From Yunchengibacter salinarum (GTDB taxonomy: Bacteria; Pseudomonadota; Alphaproteobacteria; Sphingomonadales; Kordiimonadaceae), in assembly GCF_037658235.1 (NCBI RefSeq), contig NZ_JBBJLN010000002.1:1-64000 (forward strand): 64,000 nucleotides of DNA, in the 5' to 3' direction. Position numbers and translations under genes: made by a program. Positions 25,920-34,783 of this stretch are shown here, in pieces. The notes under the pieces are model-generated. The model saw only the letters and a program-made list of their open reading frames with translations. It did not search any database and was not told the DNA's origin. Positions within the stretch are counted from its first letter, which is position 1; each line of letters opens with the position of its first letter.

Positions 25920-27611
25920 ATGACTAGGCAGACCGGGTTCACCGTACTAGGGTATCGTCGGTTCGATGCGCGCGTCCGGCTTTGGCCGGGTGAGGGTGTC
26001 TGTTTGGCCGTGGCTGCGGCGTATGACGGCGGTTGGTGTCGATATGTGCGGGACGAGAATGTGACGGGCCGAAAGACTGATGATATGGCCGGGTTGCTGG
26101 ATGGCCTGGCGGAAGCCGTTATGGTGCTGCGCGGCGCCGAGGTGTTGTACCATAACGCCCCCATGGTGGACCTGCTGGGCGGGGACGGCGACCCCTTGTC
26201 CGGGAGCATTGATCATCTTGTCCACCCGGAAGACCGGGAAATCCTGCTGGATACCAGCCAGCGCTGCCTGGACGGCGCGTGGGAGCCCGTCGTTTTCCGG
26301 TTCCGGCTGCTGTGCCCAAAGGGGGATGACGGCCCGGAAGGGAACGTGCGCTGGGTGGAATGCCGGGCGCGGTCGATCACCTGGCAGGGCGCCCCGGCGA
26401 TGGCCGCCTGCCTGTTCGATGTTACCGATACTGTCGCCGAAGCCCGCGCCGAAACCCGTGCGCGGGAAATGTTCCAGTCCGTTTTCAGCCTGTCGCCTGA
26501 AGTGCTGATGATCACCCGCCTGTCGGATCGGCGGCTTGTGGATGTGAACCCCGCCTTTCTCAATGTGTTCGGCTTGCGGCGGGATCAGGTGCTCGGTCGC
26601 ACGCCGGACGAGTTGGGCGTGTGGGCCGACCCCATGTTCCAGAGCCGGTTCGCCGAGGAACTGAAGATGACCGCCTCCATGGCCGATGTGCCGGTAACCG
26701 TGCGCACGCGGGGCGGGCTGGTGCGTCATTTCCGCCTGTTCGTTCAAAAGATAGAGGAAATCGACAACCCCCTGCTGTTGATCATCGGGCGGGACGTGAC
26801 CGACGATCTGTTGCAGGCGCAGGAATTGCAGCGCAGCCGCGACATGGCGGAATTGGCGAACCGGGCCAAGTCGGAATTTCTCGCCAATATGAGCCATGAA
26901 CTGCGCACCCCGCTCAATGCCATTCTCGGTTTTGCCGAGATCATCCGGGATGAAATCCTGGGGCCGATCCATAATGCCCGCTACCGCGAATATGCCGAGG
27001 ACATCCATGTGAGCGGGACTCACCTTCTCGCCATCATCAATGACATTCTGGACCTGTCCAAGGTGGAAGCCGAGCGCCTGGACACGGAAATCCGCTGGAT
27101 CAACCCGCGGGACTGCATCGAAATGGCCATGACGATGATCAAGCAGCGCAGCGTGGATGCGGGCCTGATGCTGCGGGAAGACATTGATCGCGGCCTGGAA
27201 ATCGAAGCGGACGAGCGCCTGGTGAAGCAGATATGCCTCAATCTGCTGGCCAATTCGGTGAAGTTCACGGAAACCGGGGGGCGTATTTTCCTCAAGCTGC
27301 GCCAGGCCACCGATGGCGGCGCCATATTGATGGTGGAAGATACCGGCCTGGGCATGACCGAGGAAGAAGTGAAACTGGCCCGTCGGCCCTTCGGCCAGGT
27401 GGATACCAGCATGACCCGCCGCCAGAGCGGATCGGGCCTGGGGCTGCCGCTGGTGGCCGCCTTCGCCGAAAAGATGGAAGCCCATATGGCGATTGACAGC
27501 GTGCCCGGCAAGGGCACCCGCGTCTCCATCACCTTCCCGCCGGAAAAGGTGCGCATGATTACCGGCGCACCCAATGCCAGTGCGGTGGCCGAGGACATCC
27601 GCTCTATCTAG
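25920..27611 (+). CDS. PAS-domain sensor histidine kinase (PleC/DivJ-like)
   Basis: A 563-residue kinase without membrane segments. Two PAS-like regions lie at about 57-180 and 195-310. They are followed by the HisKA domain with the phospho-acceptor His in EFLANMSHELRTPLNAILGFAE near 325, then an HATPase domain with N-box NLLANSVKFTETGG, G1 VEDTGLGM and G2 SGLGLPL. The stretch NARYREYAEDIHVSGTHLLAIINDILDLSKVEAERL is typical of alphaproteobacterial PleC/DivJ-type cell-cycle or stress kinases. The start is uncertain: GTG 25914, ATG 25920 and ATG 26085 are all possible. No response regulator is adjacent. Confidence 0.85.
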   Translation: MTRQTGFTVLGYRRFDARVRLWPGEGVCLAVAAAYDGGWCRYVRDENVTGRKTDDMAGLLDGLAEAVMVLRGAEVLYHNAPMVDLLGGDGDPLSGSIDHLVHPEDREILLDTSQRCLDGAWEPVVFRFRLLCPKGDDGPEGNVRWVECRARSITWQGAPAMAACLFDVTDTVAEARAETRAREMFQSVFSLSPEVLMITRLSDRRLVDVNPAFLNVFGLRRDQVLGRTPDELGVWADPMFQSRFAEELKMTASMADVPVTVRTRGGLVRHFRLFVQKIEEIDNPLLLIIGRDVTDDLLQAQELQRSRDMAELANRAKSEFLANMSHELRTPLNAILGFAEIIRDEILGPIHNARYREYAEDIHVSGTHLLAIINDILDLSKVEAERLDTEIRWINPRDCIEMAMTMIKQRSVDAGLMLREDIDRGLEIEADERLVKQICLNLLANSVKFTETGGRIFLKLRQATDGGAILMVEDTGLGMTEEEVKLARRPFGQVDTSMTRRQSGSGLGLPLVAAFAEKMEAHMAIDSVPGKGTRVSITFPPEKVRMITGAPNASAVAEDIRSI

Positions 27612-27644
27612 GCCCCCGTCCCGGTGCCAGGGTCTCAGGGCCTC

Positions 27645-27686
27645 GGTATCAGGGCGCCGGTATCAGGGCGCCGGTATCAGGGCGCC
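27645..27686. repeat. Three perfect 14-bp tandem repeats
   Basis: GGTATCAGGGCGCC is repeated without spacer at 27645, 27659 and 27673, with degenerate copies on both sides between about 27620 and 27705. It fills the gap between the histidine kinase stop and the convergent hydrolase stop. Copy number may vary between strains. Confidence 0.9.
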
Positions 27687-27704
27687 GGTCTCAACGCCCT
27701 GGTG

Positions 27705-28523
27705 TCAGGCGGGATCGCCACGCATTTCGTCGTTCAGGAAGCTTGCCAGCATGGCGTTCACCTGTCCTGGCCGGGTCAGGTGCGGGTGATGCCCGCCGCC
27801 CAGCGTGGTCGCCCATTGCAGGTTCGGCGCCCGGTGCAGAATCGCGCTGCGTTCGTTCAGCGGGTTTGGGCCATTGATGATCGCCAAAGGCTTGCCCGTT
27901 CCGGCGACGGCGCCAAGCGCCTGCGGGCCGGACCAGTCCAGCATCCCGCGCCAGGCGGTAATGGCAACCTGGCCGGGCACGCGGCGGCTGCTTTCCATCA
28001 GCCAGTCCCGAAGCGCCGCTTCCTCCGGCGCGGCGGCAAGGCTGCGGTCGATCATGCGCTCGAAGGTGGGTTTCACGCCGTCCCGTTCCATGGCATCCAG
28101 GGCGCGCTGCATGGGGTCGGCAACCGGTGTGTTGTGGATCATCATGGCCGGATCGATCAGCACGGCGGCGCGGACCAGGTCGGGGGCCTGGCGCATCATT
28201 TCGATCGCCACCGGCCCGCCCATGGAATGGCCCACCAGCACCGGCGGAAACAGGCGCAGTTCCTTGATCAGGCCCACCATCACCTCGGCCAAAAAGGTGA
28301 TGCCATGGTCGATCCGTGTCTTGATGGACTGGCCGTGGCCGGGCAGGTCCGGCGCGATGCAGCGGTGGCTGTCCTTGAAGGCGGCCATCTGTTCGGCAAA
28401 GCTTTGCCGGTCCCCGCACCAGCCATGCAGGAACATCAGCGGCGGCGGATCGTCCGGCGTTTTCGCCGCCGGGCCGGCCACATCATAGCCGATGGTCAGG
28501 CCGTAAACCTTGCTGTTCGCCAT
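27705..28523 (-). CDS. Alpha/beta fold hydrolase
   Basis: A 272-residue hydrolase. LMFLHGWCGDRQSF near residue 30 is the oxyanion-hole block, CIAPDLPGHGQS follows, the nucleophile elbow is GHSMGG near 95, and the C-terminal GGGHHPHLTRPGQVNAML holds the catalytic His. The substrate cannot be told; members include esterases, C-C hydrolases and haloperoxidase-like enzymes. The start at 28523 (MANSKVYG) has AAGGAAA upstream. It is 17 bases downstream of purD on the same strand. Confidence 0.85.
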   Translation of the reverse strand: MANSKVYGLTIGYDVAGPAAKTPDDPPPLMFLHGWCGDRQSFAEQMAAFKDSHRCIAPDLPGHGQSIKTRIDHGITFLAEVMVGLIKELRLFPPVLVGHSMGGPVAIEMMRQAPDLVRAAVLIDPAMMIHNTPVADPMQRALDAMERDGVKPTFERMIDRSLAAAPEEAALRDWLMESSRRVPGQVAITAWRGMLDWSGPQALGAVAGTGKPLAIINGPNPLNERSAILHRAPNLQWATTLGGGHHPHLTRPGQVNAMLASFLNDEMRGDPA

Positions 28524-28540
28524 GGACGGTGGGTTTCCTT

Positions 28541-29806
28541 TCACTCCGCGTCCGGCGCGGCCAGGGCGGCAATGTCTTGCCGACAAAAACCACCGGGCCA
28601 CTCTATCCGGTCCACCGCCTCATAAGCGGTCTGCCGTGCCGCGTCCAGCGTGTCGCCAAGTGCCGACACATTCAAGACCCGACCGCCCGCGCTGACCAGC
28701 GTGCCGCCATCCATGGCCGTGCCCGCCTGAAAGATGCGCGCGCCGGTTTGGGCCGCCGCGTCAAGGCCGTGGATCGGCTCCCCCTTGTCATAGGCGCCCG
28801 GATACCCCTGCGCCGCCATTACCACGGTCACCGCCGCTTGCGGTGACCAGCGGGGCGGCGTCTCCAGGTGCGCCAGCGCGCCGGTGGCGGCGGCATACAG
28901 GGCGGGCACCATGTCCCCGTCCCAGCGCAGCATCAGCACCTGTGCTTCCGGGTCGCCGAACCGCACATTGTATTCGATCAGCCCCATATGGGGGCCGTCG
29001 ATCATCAGCCCGGCATAGAGCACCCCGCGAAAAGGCGTGCCGCGCGCCTTCATGGTGGCCACGGTGGGGGTGATGATCTCGTCCATGACCTGATTGATGC
29101 GCGCCTGCGTCATCAGCGGCGACGGGCTGAACGCCCCCATGCCGCCCGTATTGGGGCCCTTGTCGCCGTCAAAGGCGCGCTTGTGGTCCTGCGCGGTGGC
29201 GAGCGGCAGGGCCGTTTCGCCATCCACCAGGGCGAAGAAGCTGGCCTCGATGCCGGTCAGCTTTTCTTCCAGCACCAGCCGGGCGCCCGGCTCGGTAAAG
29301 ATGGCGTCTATGGCGGCGCGGGCCTCGTCCACGGTTTCGGCCACGGTCACGCCCTTGCCGGCGGCCAGCCCGTCCGCCTTGACCACGATGGGCGCGCCCA
29401 TGCGATCCAGATGGGCATGGGCATCTGTGGCGCGGTCGAAACTGGCATGGGCGGCGGTGGGAATGCCGGCTTCATCGCACAGCGCCTTGGTGAAGGACTT
29501 GGACCCTTCCAGCCGCGCCGCCGCCGCGTCCGGCCCGAAAACGGCCACGCCCGCCGCCCGCAGATGATCGGCCAGGCCGCCCACCAGTGGCCCTTCCGGC
29601 CCGATCACCACCAGGTCTATGCCTTGATGATCGCAAAAGGTGGCAACAGCGGCCCGGTCATCCGGGTTCAGCGCCACATTGGTGCCCAGCGTGGCCGTGC
29701 CCGGATTGCCCGGCGCGATGAAAAGCGCCGGGGTCAGGGGGGATTGGGCGATCTTCCAGGCAAGGGCGTGTTCCCGCCCGCCCGATCCGATGAGAAGAAT
29801 ATTCAT
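28541..29806 (-). CDS. purD: Phosphoribosylamine--glycine ligase
   Basis: A 421-residue ATP-grasp enzyme of de novo purine synthesis, full length. It has the N-terminal MNILLIGSGGREHALAWKI, the ATP-grasp loop PIVVKADGLAAGKGV near residue 140, and the signature RFGDPEAQVLM near 287. It converts phosphoribosylamine, glycine and ATP to GAR. It is divergent from xseA across 141 bases and followed closely by the hydrolase gene. Confidence 0.96.
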   Translation of the reverse strand: MNILLIGSGGREHALAWKIAQSPLTPALFIAPGNPGTATLGTNVALNPDDRAAVATFCDHQGIDLVVIGPEGPLVGGLADHLRAAGVAVFGPDAAAARLEGSKSFTKALCDEAGIPTAAHASFDRATDAHAHLDRMGAPIVVKADGLAAGKGVTVAETVDEARAAIDAIFTEPGARLVLEEKLTGIEASFFALVDGETALPLATAQDHKRAFDGDKGPNTGGMGAFSPSPLMTQARINQVMDEIITPTVATMKARGTPFRGVLYAGLMIDGPHMGLIEYNVRFGDPEAQVLMLRWDGDMVPALYAAATGALAHLETPPRWSPQAAVTVVMAAQGYPGAYDKGEPIHGLDAAAQTGARIFQAGTAMDGGTLVSAGGRVLNVSALGDTLDAARQTAYEAVDRIEWPGGFCRQDIAALAAPDAE

Positions 29807-29947
29807 GGGCGCCCCTTCGTGGCCGTGGCCGCTTGTGTGGTGTCGCTTGAAGCGTGGCGTGTTGTATCATAGGCTCCGGGCGAGGCAAGGGGTGGTCGTG
29901 CGCCCCTTGCGTTGCTTTTCCCGCTTGAGCGAGGGACCCGCCCCCCG

Positions 29948-31474
29948 ATGACCCATCCCCCGACCGAAAATTCCCGCTCTCACCCCGCGACGGACGCACC
30001 GGGGCAGGCGGGCGACAACACCCCGGAATACAGCGTTTCAGAGCTTTCCGGCGCGCTGAAGGCCACGGTGGAAAGCAGCTTTGGCCGGGTGCGCGTGCGG
30101 GCGGAGCTGTCGGGCGTGAAGCGGGCGGCATCCGGCCATCTTTATGTCACCCTGAAGGATGACAAGGCGGTGATGGACGGCGTGTGCTGGCGCGGCGTGG
30201 CCAGCCGTTTGCGATTCCAGCCGGAAGACGGGCTGGAAGTGGTCTGCACCGGCAAGCTCACCACCTATGCGCCGCGCTCCAAATATCAGATGGTGATCGA
30301 ACGGATGGAGCCCGCGGGCGCCGGGGCACTTATGGCGCTTCTGGAGGAGCGCAAGAAAAAGCTCGCCGCCGAGGGGCTGTTCGCGGCGGAGCGCAAGCGC
30401 CCCGTGCCCTATATGCCGCGCCTGATCGGTGTCGTCACATCGCCCACCGGGGCGGTGATCCGGGACATTCTGCACCGGCTGGCGGATCGCTTTCCGCGCC
30501 CCGTTCTGGTCTGGCCGGTGCCGGTGCAGGGGGACAGCGCGGCGGGAAAGATCGCGGCGGCCATTCGCGGCTTCAATGCCCTGTCGGAAGGTGGGCCGAT
30601 TCCCCGGCCCGATGTGCTGATCGTGGCGCGCGGCGGCGGCTCGATCGAGGATCTGTGGGCCTTTAACGAGGAAGAGGTGGTGCGCGCCGCCGCCGACAGC
30701 ACCATTCCGCTGATTTCCGCCGTGGGCCATGAAACCGACACCACGCTGATCGACTTTGCCAGCGACCTGCGCGCGCCCACCCCCACGGGCGCGGCGGAAA
30801 TGGCGGTGCCGGTCATGGCCGACCTGAAGGCCACGCTGGCCGATCTGAATCGGCGACTGGCGGGGCAGAAATCCCGCCTGATCCATGACCGGCGGGACCG
30901 CGTGACCGCGCTGGCCCGTGCCCTGCCGCGCCCGCAGGATCTGCTGGGCCTGGCCCGCCAGAAGCTGGACGATCTGAACGACCGGCTGCCCCGCGCGCTC
31001 GGCTCCGTGACGGAACGGCATAAGGCCCGGCTGAATCATCTCACCGGCAGCCTGAGCGCCGGGCGCCTGCGTCAGCAGGCCCGATTCCAGCGGGACCGGA
31101 TGGAGGCGCAGTCCGCCCGCCTGGCCCCCGCCTATCGCCGCCAACTGACCGGCCTTGGGGATCGACTGGCGGCGCAGGGCCGGATGCTGGAAAGCCTGTC
31201 GCACAAGCGGGTTCTGGCGCGGGGGTTCGCGCTGGTGCGCGACGGCGATGGCACGCCGGTTACGGCCCGCGCCGGTCTGGCCCTGGACGATGCCGTGACC
31301 GTCACTTTCCGGGACGGGGCCAGCCTGATGACGGTCACGGACCCGGCGGTGAGCCTGGATGCGCAGGACAGGCCCGACACGGACACGCCGCCAGACAAAG
31401 CCGCGCCGCGTCGCCGTTCCAAGGCGCAGAAACCTACACCGCCGGGGGATGACCGGCAGGGCAGCCTGCTATGA
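29948..31474 (+). CDS. xseA: Exodeoxyribonuclease VII large subunit
   Basis: A 508-residue nuclease subunit with an N-terminal OB fold (YSVSELSGALKATVESSFGRVRVRAELSG), the catalytic domain with GVVTSPTGAVIRDI and RGGGSIEDLWAFNEEEVVRA, GHETDTTLIDFASDLRAPTPTGAAE, and a long C-terminal coiled coil. It ends in a basic Pro/Lys-rich tail (about 460-505). The ATG at 29948 is preferred to a TTG 12 codons upstream. The stop overlaps the M23 peptidase start by 4 bases. The small subunit xseB is not in the window. Confidence 0.93.
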   Translation: MTHPPTENSRSHPATDAPGQAGDNTPEYSVSELSGALKATVESSFGRVRVRAELSGVKRAASGHLYVTLKDDKAVMDGVCWRGVASRLRFQPEDGLEVVCTGKLTTYAPRSKYQMVIERMEPAGAGALMALLEERKKKLAAEGLFAAERKRPVPYMPRLIGVVTSPTGAVIRDILHRLADRFPRPVLVWPVPVQGDSAAGKIAAAIRGFNALSEGGPIPRPDVLIVARGGGSIEDLWAFNEEEVVRAAADSTIPLISAVGHETDTTLIDFASDLRAPTPTGAAEMAVPVMADLKATLADLNRRLAGQKSRLIHDRRDRVTALARALPRPQDLLGLARQKLDDLNDRLPRALGSVTERHKARLNHLTGSLSAGRLRQQARFQRDRMEAQSARLAPAYRRQLTGLGDRLAAQGRMLESLSHKRVLARGFALVRDGDGTPVTARAGLALDDAVTVTFRDGASLMTVTDPAVSLDAQDRPDTDTPPDKAAPRRRSKAQKPTPPGDDRQGSLL

Positions 31475-32388
31475 CCCTGGCCCTTATACCGTTTAATGGA
31501 AAGACCGCGCCCATGAAGCCTTCTCCCTGCCTTTTCCGGCTTTTTATCCGGCGTTTCGCCGGTTATCTGGTGGCTGTTTCCGGCCTGATGCTGGCCGGGG
31601 CCCTGCCGGGTTACGCCCTTGATCTGTCCGGCCAGATCACGCAGGGCGGCATGGCCTGGGGCCGGGTGGCGCCGGGCAGCAGCGTTACGCTGGACGGGCG
31701 CACCGTGAAGGTGGGGCCTGAAGGGCGCATCGTTTTCGGCTTTGGCCGGGATCATGACGGGGACGCGCTGTTGAAAGTGACCCGCCCGGATGGGGAGACC
31801 ATCACCCGCACCCTGTCGGTGGCAAGCCGCAAGTTCGATATCGAGCGGGTGGACGGCCTGCCCCCCAAAACGGTGACGCCGCCCGAAAGCTGGCGCAAGC
31901 GGCGGCAGACGGAAATGCGCCGGGTGGGCGAGGCGCGCGGCCACCTGACCGACGCCACCTTCTGGACACAGGGGTTCATCAAGCCCGCCGAGGGGCGATT
32001 TTCCGGCTTTTATGGCAGCCAGCGGATTTTGAACGGCAAACCCCGAAGCCCCCATTTCGGGCTGGATATCGCCGCCGAGCCGGGCACGCCGGTGCGGGCG
32101 CCCGCGGGCGGTGTGGTGCGGCTGGCGGACCCGGATTATCTGCTGGAAGGCGGTATTGTGATCATTGATCACGGCTTCGGCGTTACATCCACCCTGTTTC
32201 ACATGCGCACCGTGACGGTGAAAGAAGGGCAGGCCGTTTCCCAGGGCGATCAGATCGGTGAGATCGGCGCCAAGGGGCGGGCCAGCGGCCCCCATGTGGA
32301 CTGGCGCATCAACTGGCGCAATGTGCGGCTGGACCCGGCGTTGATGCTGGGCGCGCAGGTGGCTGAAAGCGAGGTGCGGGATGGTTAG
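31471..32388 (+). CDS. M23 (LytM-like) family peptidase, exported
   Basis: A 305-residue protein with an N-terminal export signal (hydrophobic core about residues 30-48, cleavage near ALPGYA) and a C-terminal LytM domain at about 185-290. The first metal motif HxxxD is present as HFGLD, but the usual HxH motif reads HVD (GPHVDWRINW), so one Zn ligand or catalytic position is Asp. Related proteins with this HLD/HVD form are common in proteobacteria. It probably acts on peptidoglycan or regulates such enzymes. The start at 31471 overlaps xseA (ATGA); the ATG at 31513 is an alternative. The 3' end overlaps the next gene by 8 bases. Confidence 0.82.
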   Translation: MTLALIPFNGKTAPMKPSPCLFRLFIRRFAGYLVAVSGLMLAGALPGYALDLSGQITQGGMAWGRVAPGSSVTLDGRTVKVGPEGRIVFGFGRDHDGDALLKVTRPDGETITRTLSVASRKFDIERVDGLPPKTVTPPESWRKRRQTEMRRVGEARGHLTDATFWTQGFIKPAEGRFSGFYGSQRILNGKPRSPHFGLDIAAEPGTPVRAPAGGVVRLADPDYLLEGGIVIIDHGFGVTSTLFHMRTVTVKEGQAVSQGDQIGEIGAKGRASGPHVDWRINWRNVRLDPALMLGAQVAESEVRDG

Positions 32389-33151
32389 ACTGCTCGCGGT
32401 GATGGGGCTTGTTGCGGGCCTGGCCGCCCCGGCGGGGGCGGATGACTGGTTCGTGGATGGCTATGTGGGCGGTGTCAGCGACCTTCGGGACCGGGGCCTG
32501 AGCCTGTCCGGCGGCGATCCGGCCTTTGACGGCAGCCTGATGATCAGCCATGCGGACGGCGCCTATCTGGGCCTGCAAGTGGGGCTGTTCGACAGTTTCG
32601 CCGGGGACCTGACGGAAAAGGACGAGCTGTTCGTCGGCTATCGCACGGACTGGGCGGGACACACGCTGGATTTCTCGGTGGAGATGGACAGCTATCATCA
32701 GCTTGACCGGCCCGATCCCACCGTCAACCGCGTGCAGGGCGCGGGCGGGCGCAGTCGTTTCTTTCCCGAAATAAAAGCCAGCCTGTCACGGGATCTGGGG
32801 CTGTTCTATGTGCGCCTTGCCACCGCCTATGCCCCTTCAGGCCGGTGGAGCGCGCCGGATGCGGGCGACAGCCTGTTCGTGGGCGTAGACCTGGAAGTGC
32901 CCGTACCCACAAGGCCCAGCCTGACCGTGATCGGCAAGCTGGGCTATGACATGATTTCCGAAAGCCGGGTGGGGGACCGGCGCATCAGCAACCCGGATCG
33001 GCTGAACTGGGGGGTGGGGCTGAGCTATTTCATCGGCGACGCCGAAATCACGGCCCTCTATGAGGACACGGACCTGAGCGGCCCGGAACCCCTGCCCGAA
33101 AGCGCCCCCGGCGGCGGCACCATCGTGCTGGGACTGCGCTATTATTTCTGA
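32381..33151 (+). CDS. TorF-like putative outer-membrane porin
   Basis: A 256-residue protein with a signal peptide (1-20, ending GADDW) and alternating beta-strand pattern, closing with the aromatic-ended strand IVLGLRYYF that is typical of outer-membrane barrels. The start VGGVSDLRDRGLSLSGGDPAFDGSLMISHADGAYLGL matches the TorF family (TIGR02001/Gcw_chp). The family is thought to form porins; a transported solute is not known. Its start codon lies within the end of the M23 gene, so xseA, the peptidase and this gene form one translationally coupled unit. Confidence 0.75.
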   Translation: MVRLLAVMGLVAGLAAPAGADDWFVDGYVGGVSDLRDRGLSLSGGDPAFDGSLMISHADGAYLGLQVGLFDSFAGDLTEKDELFVGYRTDWAGHTLDFSVEMDSYHQLDRPDPTVNRVQGAGGRSRFFPEIKASLSRDLGLFYVRLATAYAPSGRWSAPDAGDSLFVGVDLEVPVPTRPSLTVIGKLGYDMISESRVGDRRISNPDRLNWGVGLSYFIGDAEITALYEDTDLSGPEPLPESAPGGGTIVLGLRYYF

Positions 33152-33193
33152 TCATGGGGCGGCGGGGGCGTGGGCTGCCTTGGGAATATTGCA

Positions 33194-33868
33194 ATGGCAT
33201 CCGTGATTGTTTTCGATGTGAACGAGACCCTGCTTGACCTGTCGGCGCTTGATCCGGCGTTCGAGGCGGTTTTCGGTGACAGGGCCGTGCGCCGAGAATG
33301 GTTTGCTCTGGTGCTGCGCACCGGGTGGACCGGCACCATTATCGGCGCGTACCGCGATTTCGGGGCTGTTGGCGCCGCGGCGCTGGAGATGACGGCGGAA
33401 ATCCATGGCATTACGCTTGCCGAGGACCACAGGGAGGCGATCCTTGGCGGCATGACACGGCTGCCGCCCCATGCCGAGGTGCCCGGCGCGCTGGCCCGGC
33501 TGCGTGGGGCGAATTACCGGCTTGCCGCCCTGACCAATTCGACCCGCAAGGTTGCCAGGGCGCAGCTTGATTTCGCCGGTCTATCCGACAGTTTCGAGGA
33601 CATATTATCGGCGGATACGGCGGGCGCGCTGAAGCCGGCGGCGTCGGTCTATACCACGGCGGCGCGTGCCCTGGGGGTGCCGCCGGGGCGGATGTGGATG
33701 ATCGCCGCCCATGACTGGGATGTGGCCGGTGCGATGCGGGCCGGGTGTCGCGCGGGTTTCGTGGCCCGGCCCGGCATGGTGGCCAATCCGCTGTTTGCCG
33801 AGCCGGATGTGGTGGCCGATGATCTGGATGCGCTGGCCACGCGGTTGCTGGAACGGGGTCTGGACTGA
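33194..33868 (+). CDS. Haloacid dehalogenase type II family hydrolase
   Basis: A 224-residue HAD hydrolase. The nucleophile Asp is in VFDVNETLLDL near residue 7, AALTNSTRKVARAQL near 115 is motif II, and the ADTAGALKPAASVYTTAARALGV and MIAAHDWDVAGAMRAGCRAGFVARPG blocks match (S)-2-haloacid dehalogenases (HAD type II). True dehalogenase activity cannot be inferred, since many relatives are phosphatases. The ATG at 33194 starts right before the first strand. It is 42 bases downstream of the porin gene. Confidence 0.82.
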   Translation: MASVIVFDVNETLLDLSALDPAFEAVFGDRAVRREWFALVLRTGWTGTIIGAYRDFGAVGAAALEMTAEIHGITLAEDHREAILGGMTRLPPHAEVPGALARLRGANYRLAALTNSTRKVARAQLDFAGLSDSFEDILSADTAGALKPAASVYTTAARALGVPPGRMWMIAAHDWDVAGAMRAGCRAGFVARPGMVANPLFAEPDVVADDLDALATRLLERGLD

Positions 33869-33891
33869 CCGGCACTTTCATTGGCCGACCG

Positions 33892-34776
33892 TCAGGGTCG
33901 CCGCAATCCTTTTGGCTGGTTTTCCGTCCAGTGTTTCAGGGCCGGGTCCACCCGGTTCATCAGGGCGGGCATCAGGGCCGGGGTGCCGGCGACGATATGG
34001 GCGTGCAGCGGCTTTCTGGCATTATAGGTGAGCGGCGCGCCTTCGCCGGTGGTGATGGCGCCGCCCGCTTCGCGCAGGATCAGGTCCGCCGCGGCCACGT
34101 CCCAGTCGTTCTTGGGACGCAGGGTGACGCAGCAGTCGCTTTCCCCGTCGGCCACCAGACACAGCCGAAGCGCCATGGAATTGATCGCATGGGTGGTCAT
34201 GGCGGCGGGCCAGGGCTTTGGCCACAGCCTGCGGGAGCGGAAGGCATCCGGGTCCCCGATCATGCGGGCTTCGTTCAGCCTGTCCTGTCCGCTGACCCGG
34301 ATGGGGGTGCCGTTGCAGGTGGCGCCCCGGCCCAGCCGCGCGCTGTAAAGCGCGTTCCGGGCGGGCGCGGCCATGATGGCCAGCACCGGCACGCCGTCCT
34401 GCACCAGCGCCAGGGATACGCCCCAGTCCGTGCCGCCGCGCAGAAAGGCGCGGGTGCCGTCGATCGGGTCCACGATCCACAGCCGGCCACAGCGCAGCCG
34501 ATCCGGCGCGTCCTCGGTTTCCTCGGACAGCCAGCCATAACCGGGGCGCGCCCCGGTCAGCCGCTCTTTCAACAGGCTGTCCACCGCCATGTCCGCATCC
34601 GATACCGGGTCTCCCGCGCGCTTTTCCCATGCCGTTACCCCGCCCCTGAAATAGGACATGGCAAGCTCGGCGGCTTCCTGCGCCGCGTCCGCCAGCACCT
34701 GGGCATCCGCATCCAGCGTGGGGCAGGCCGGGTCCGGCGGCTGGTCGGTGGGCGGATATGGCGCATGGTCGCGCAT
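33892..34776 (-). CDS. cysQ: 3'(2'),5'-bisphosphate nucleotidase-like phosphatase (CysQ group)
   Basis: A 294-residue inositol-monophosphatase fold enzyme with WLSEETEDAPDRL near residue 85, the metal motif WIVDPIDGTRAFLRGG near 100, and the second motif KNDWDVAAADLILREAGG near 225. The DPIDGTRAF form is typical of the CysQ/histidinol-phosphatase side of the family, which removes PAP from sulfate assimilation. It differs from the SuhB-like protein at 7134 (DPLDGTTNF). It is 7 bases downstream of pmbA on the same strand, so probably co-transcribed. Confidence 0.78.
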   Translation of the reverse strand: MRDHAPYPPTDQPPDPACPTLDADAQVLADAAQEAAELAMSYFRGGVTAWEKRAGDPVSDADMAVDSLLKERLTGARPGYGWLSEETEDAPDRLRCGRLWIVDPIDGTRAFLRGGTDWGVSLALVQDGVPVLAIMAAPARNALYSARLGRGATCNGTPIRVSGQDRLNEARMIGDPDAFRSRRLWPKPWPAAMTTHAINSMALRLCLVADGESDCCVTLRPKNDWDVAAADLILREAGGAITTGEGAPLTYNARKPLHAHIVAGTPALMPALMNRVDPALKHWTENQPKGLRRP

Positions 34777-34783
34777 GATGCGA

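Noticed and set aside
27645..27686. CRISPR array
   Set aside because: Units are 14 bases with no spacers and no cas genes are in the window.
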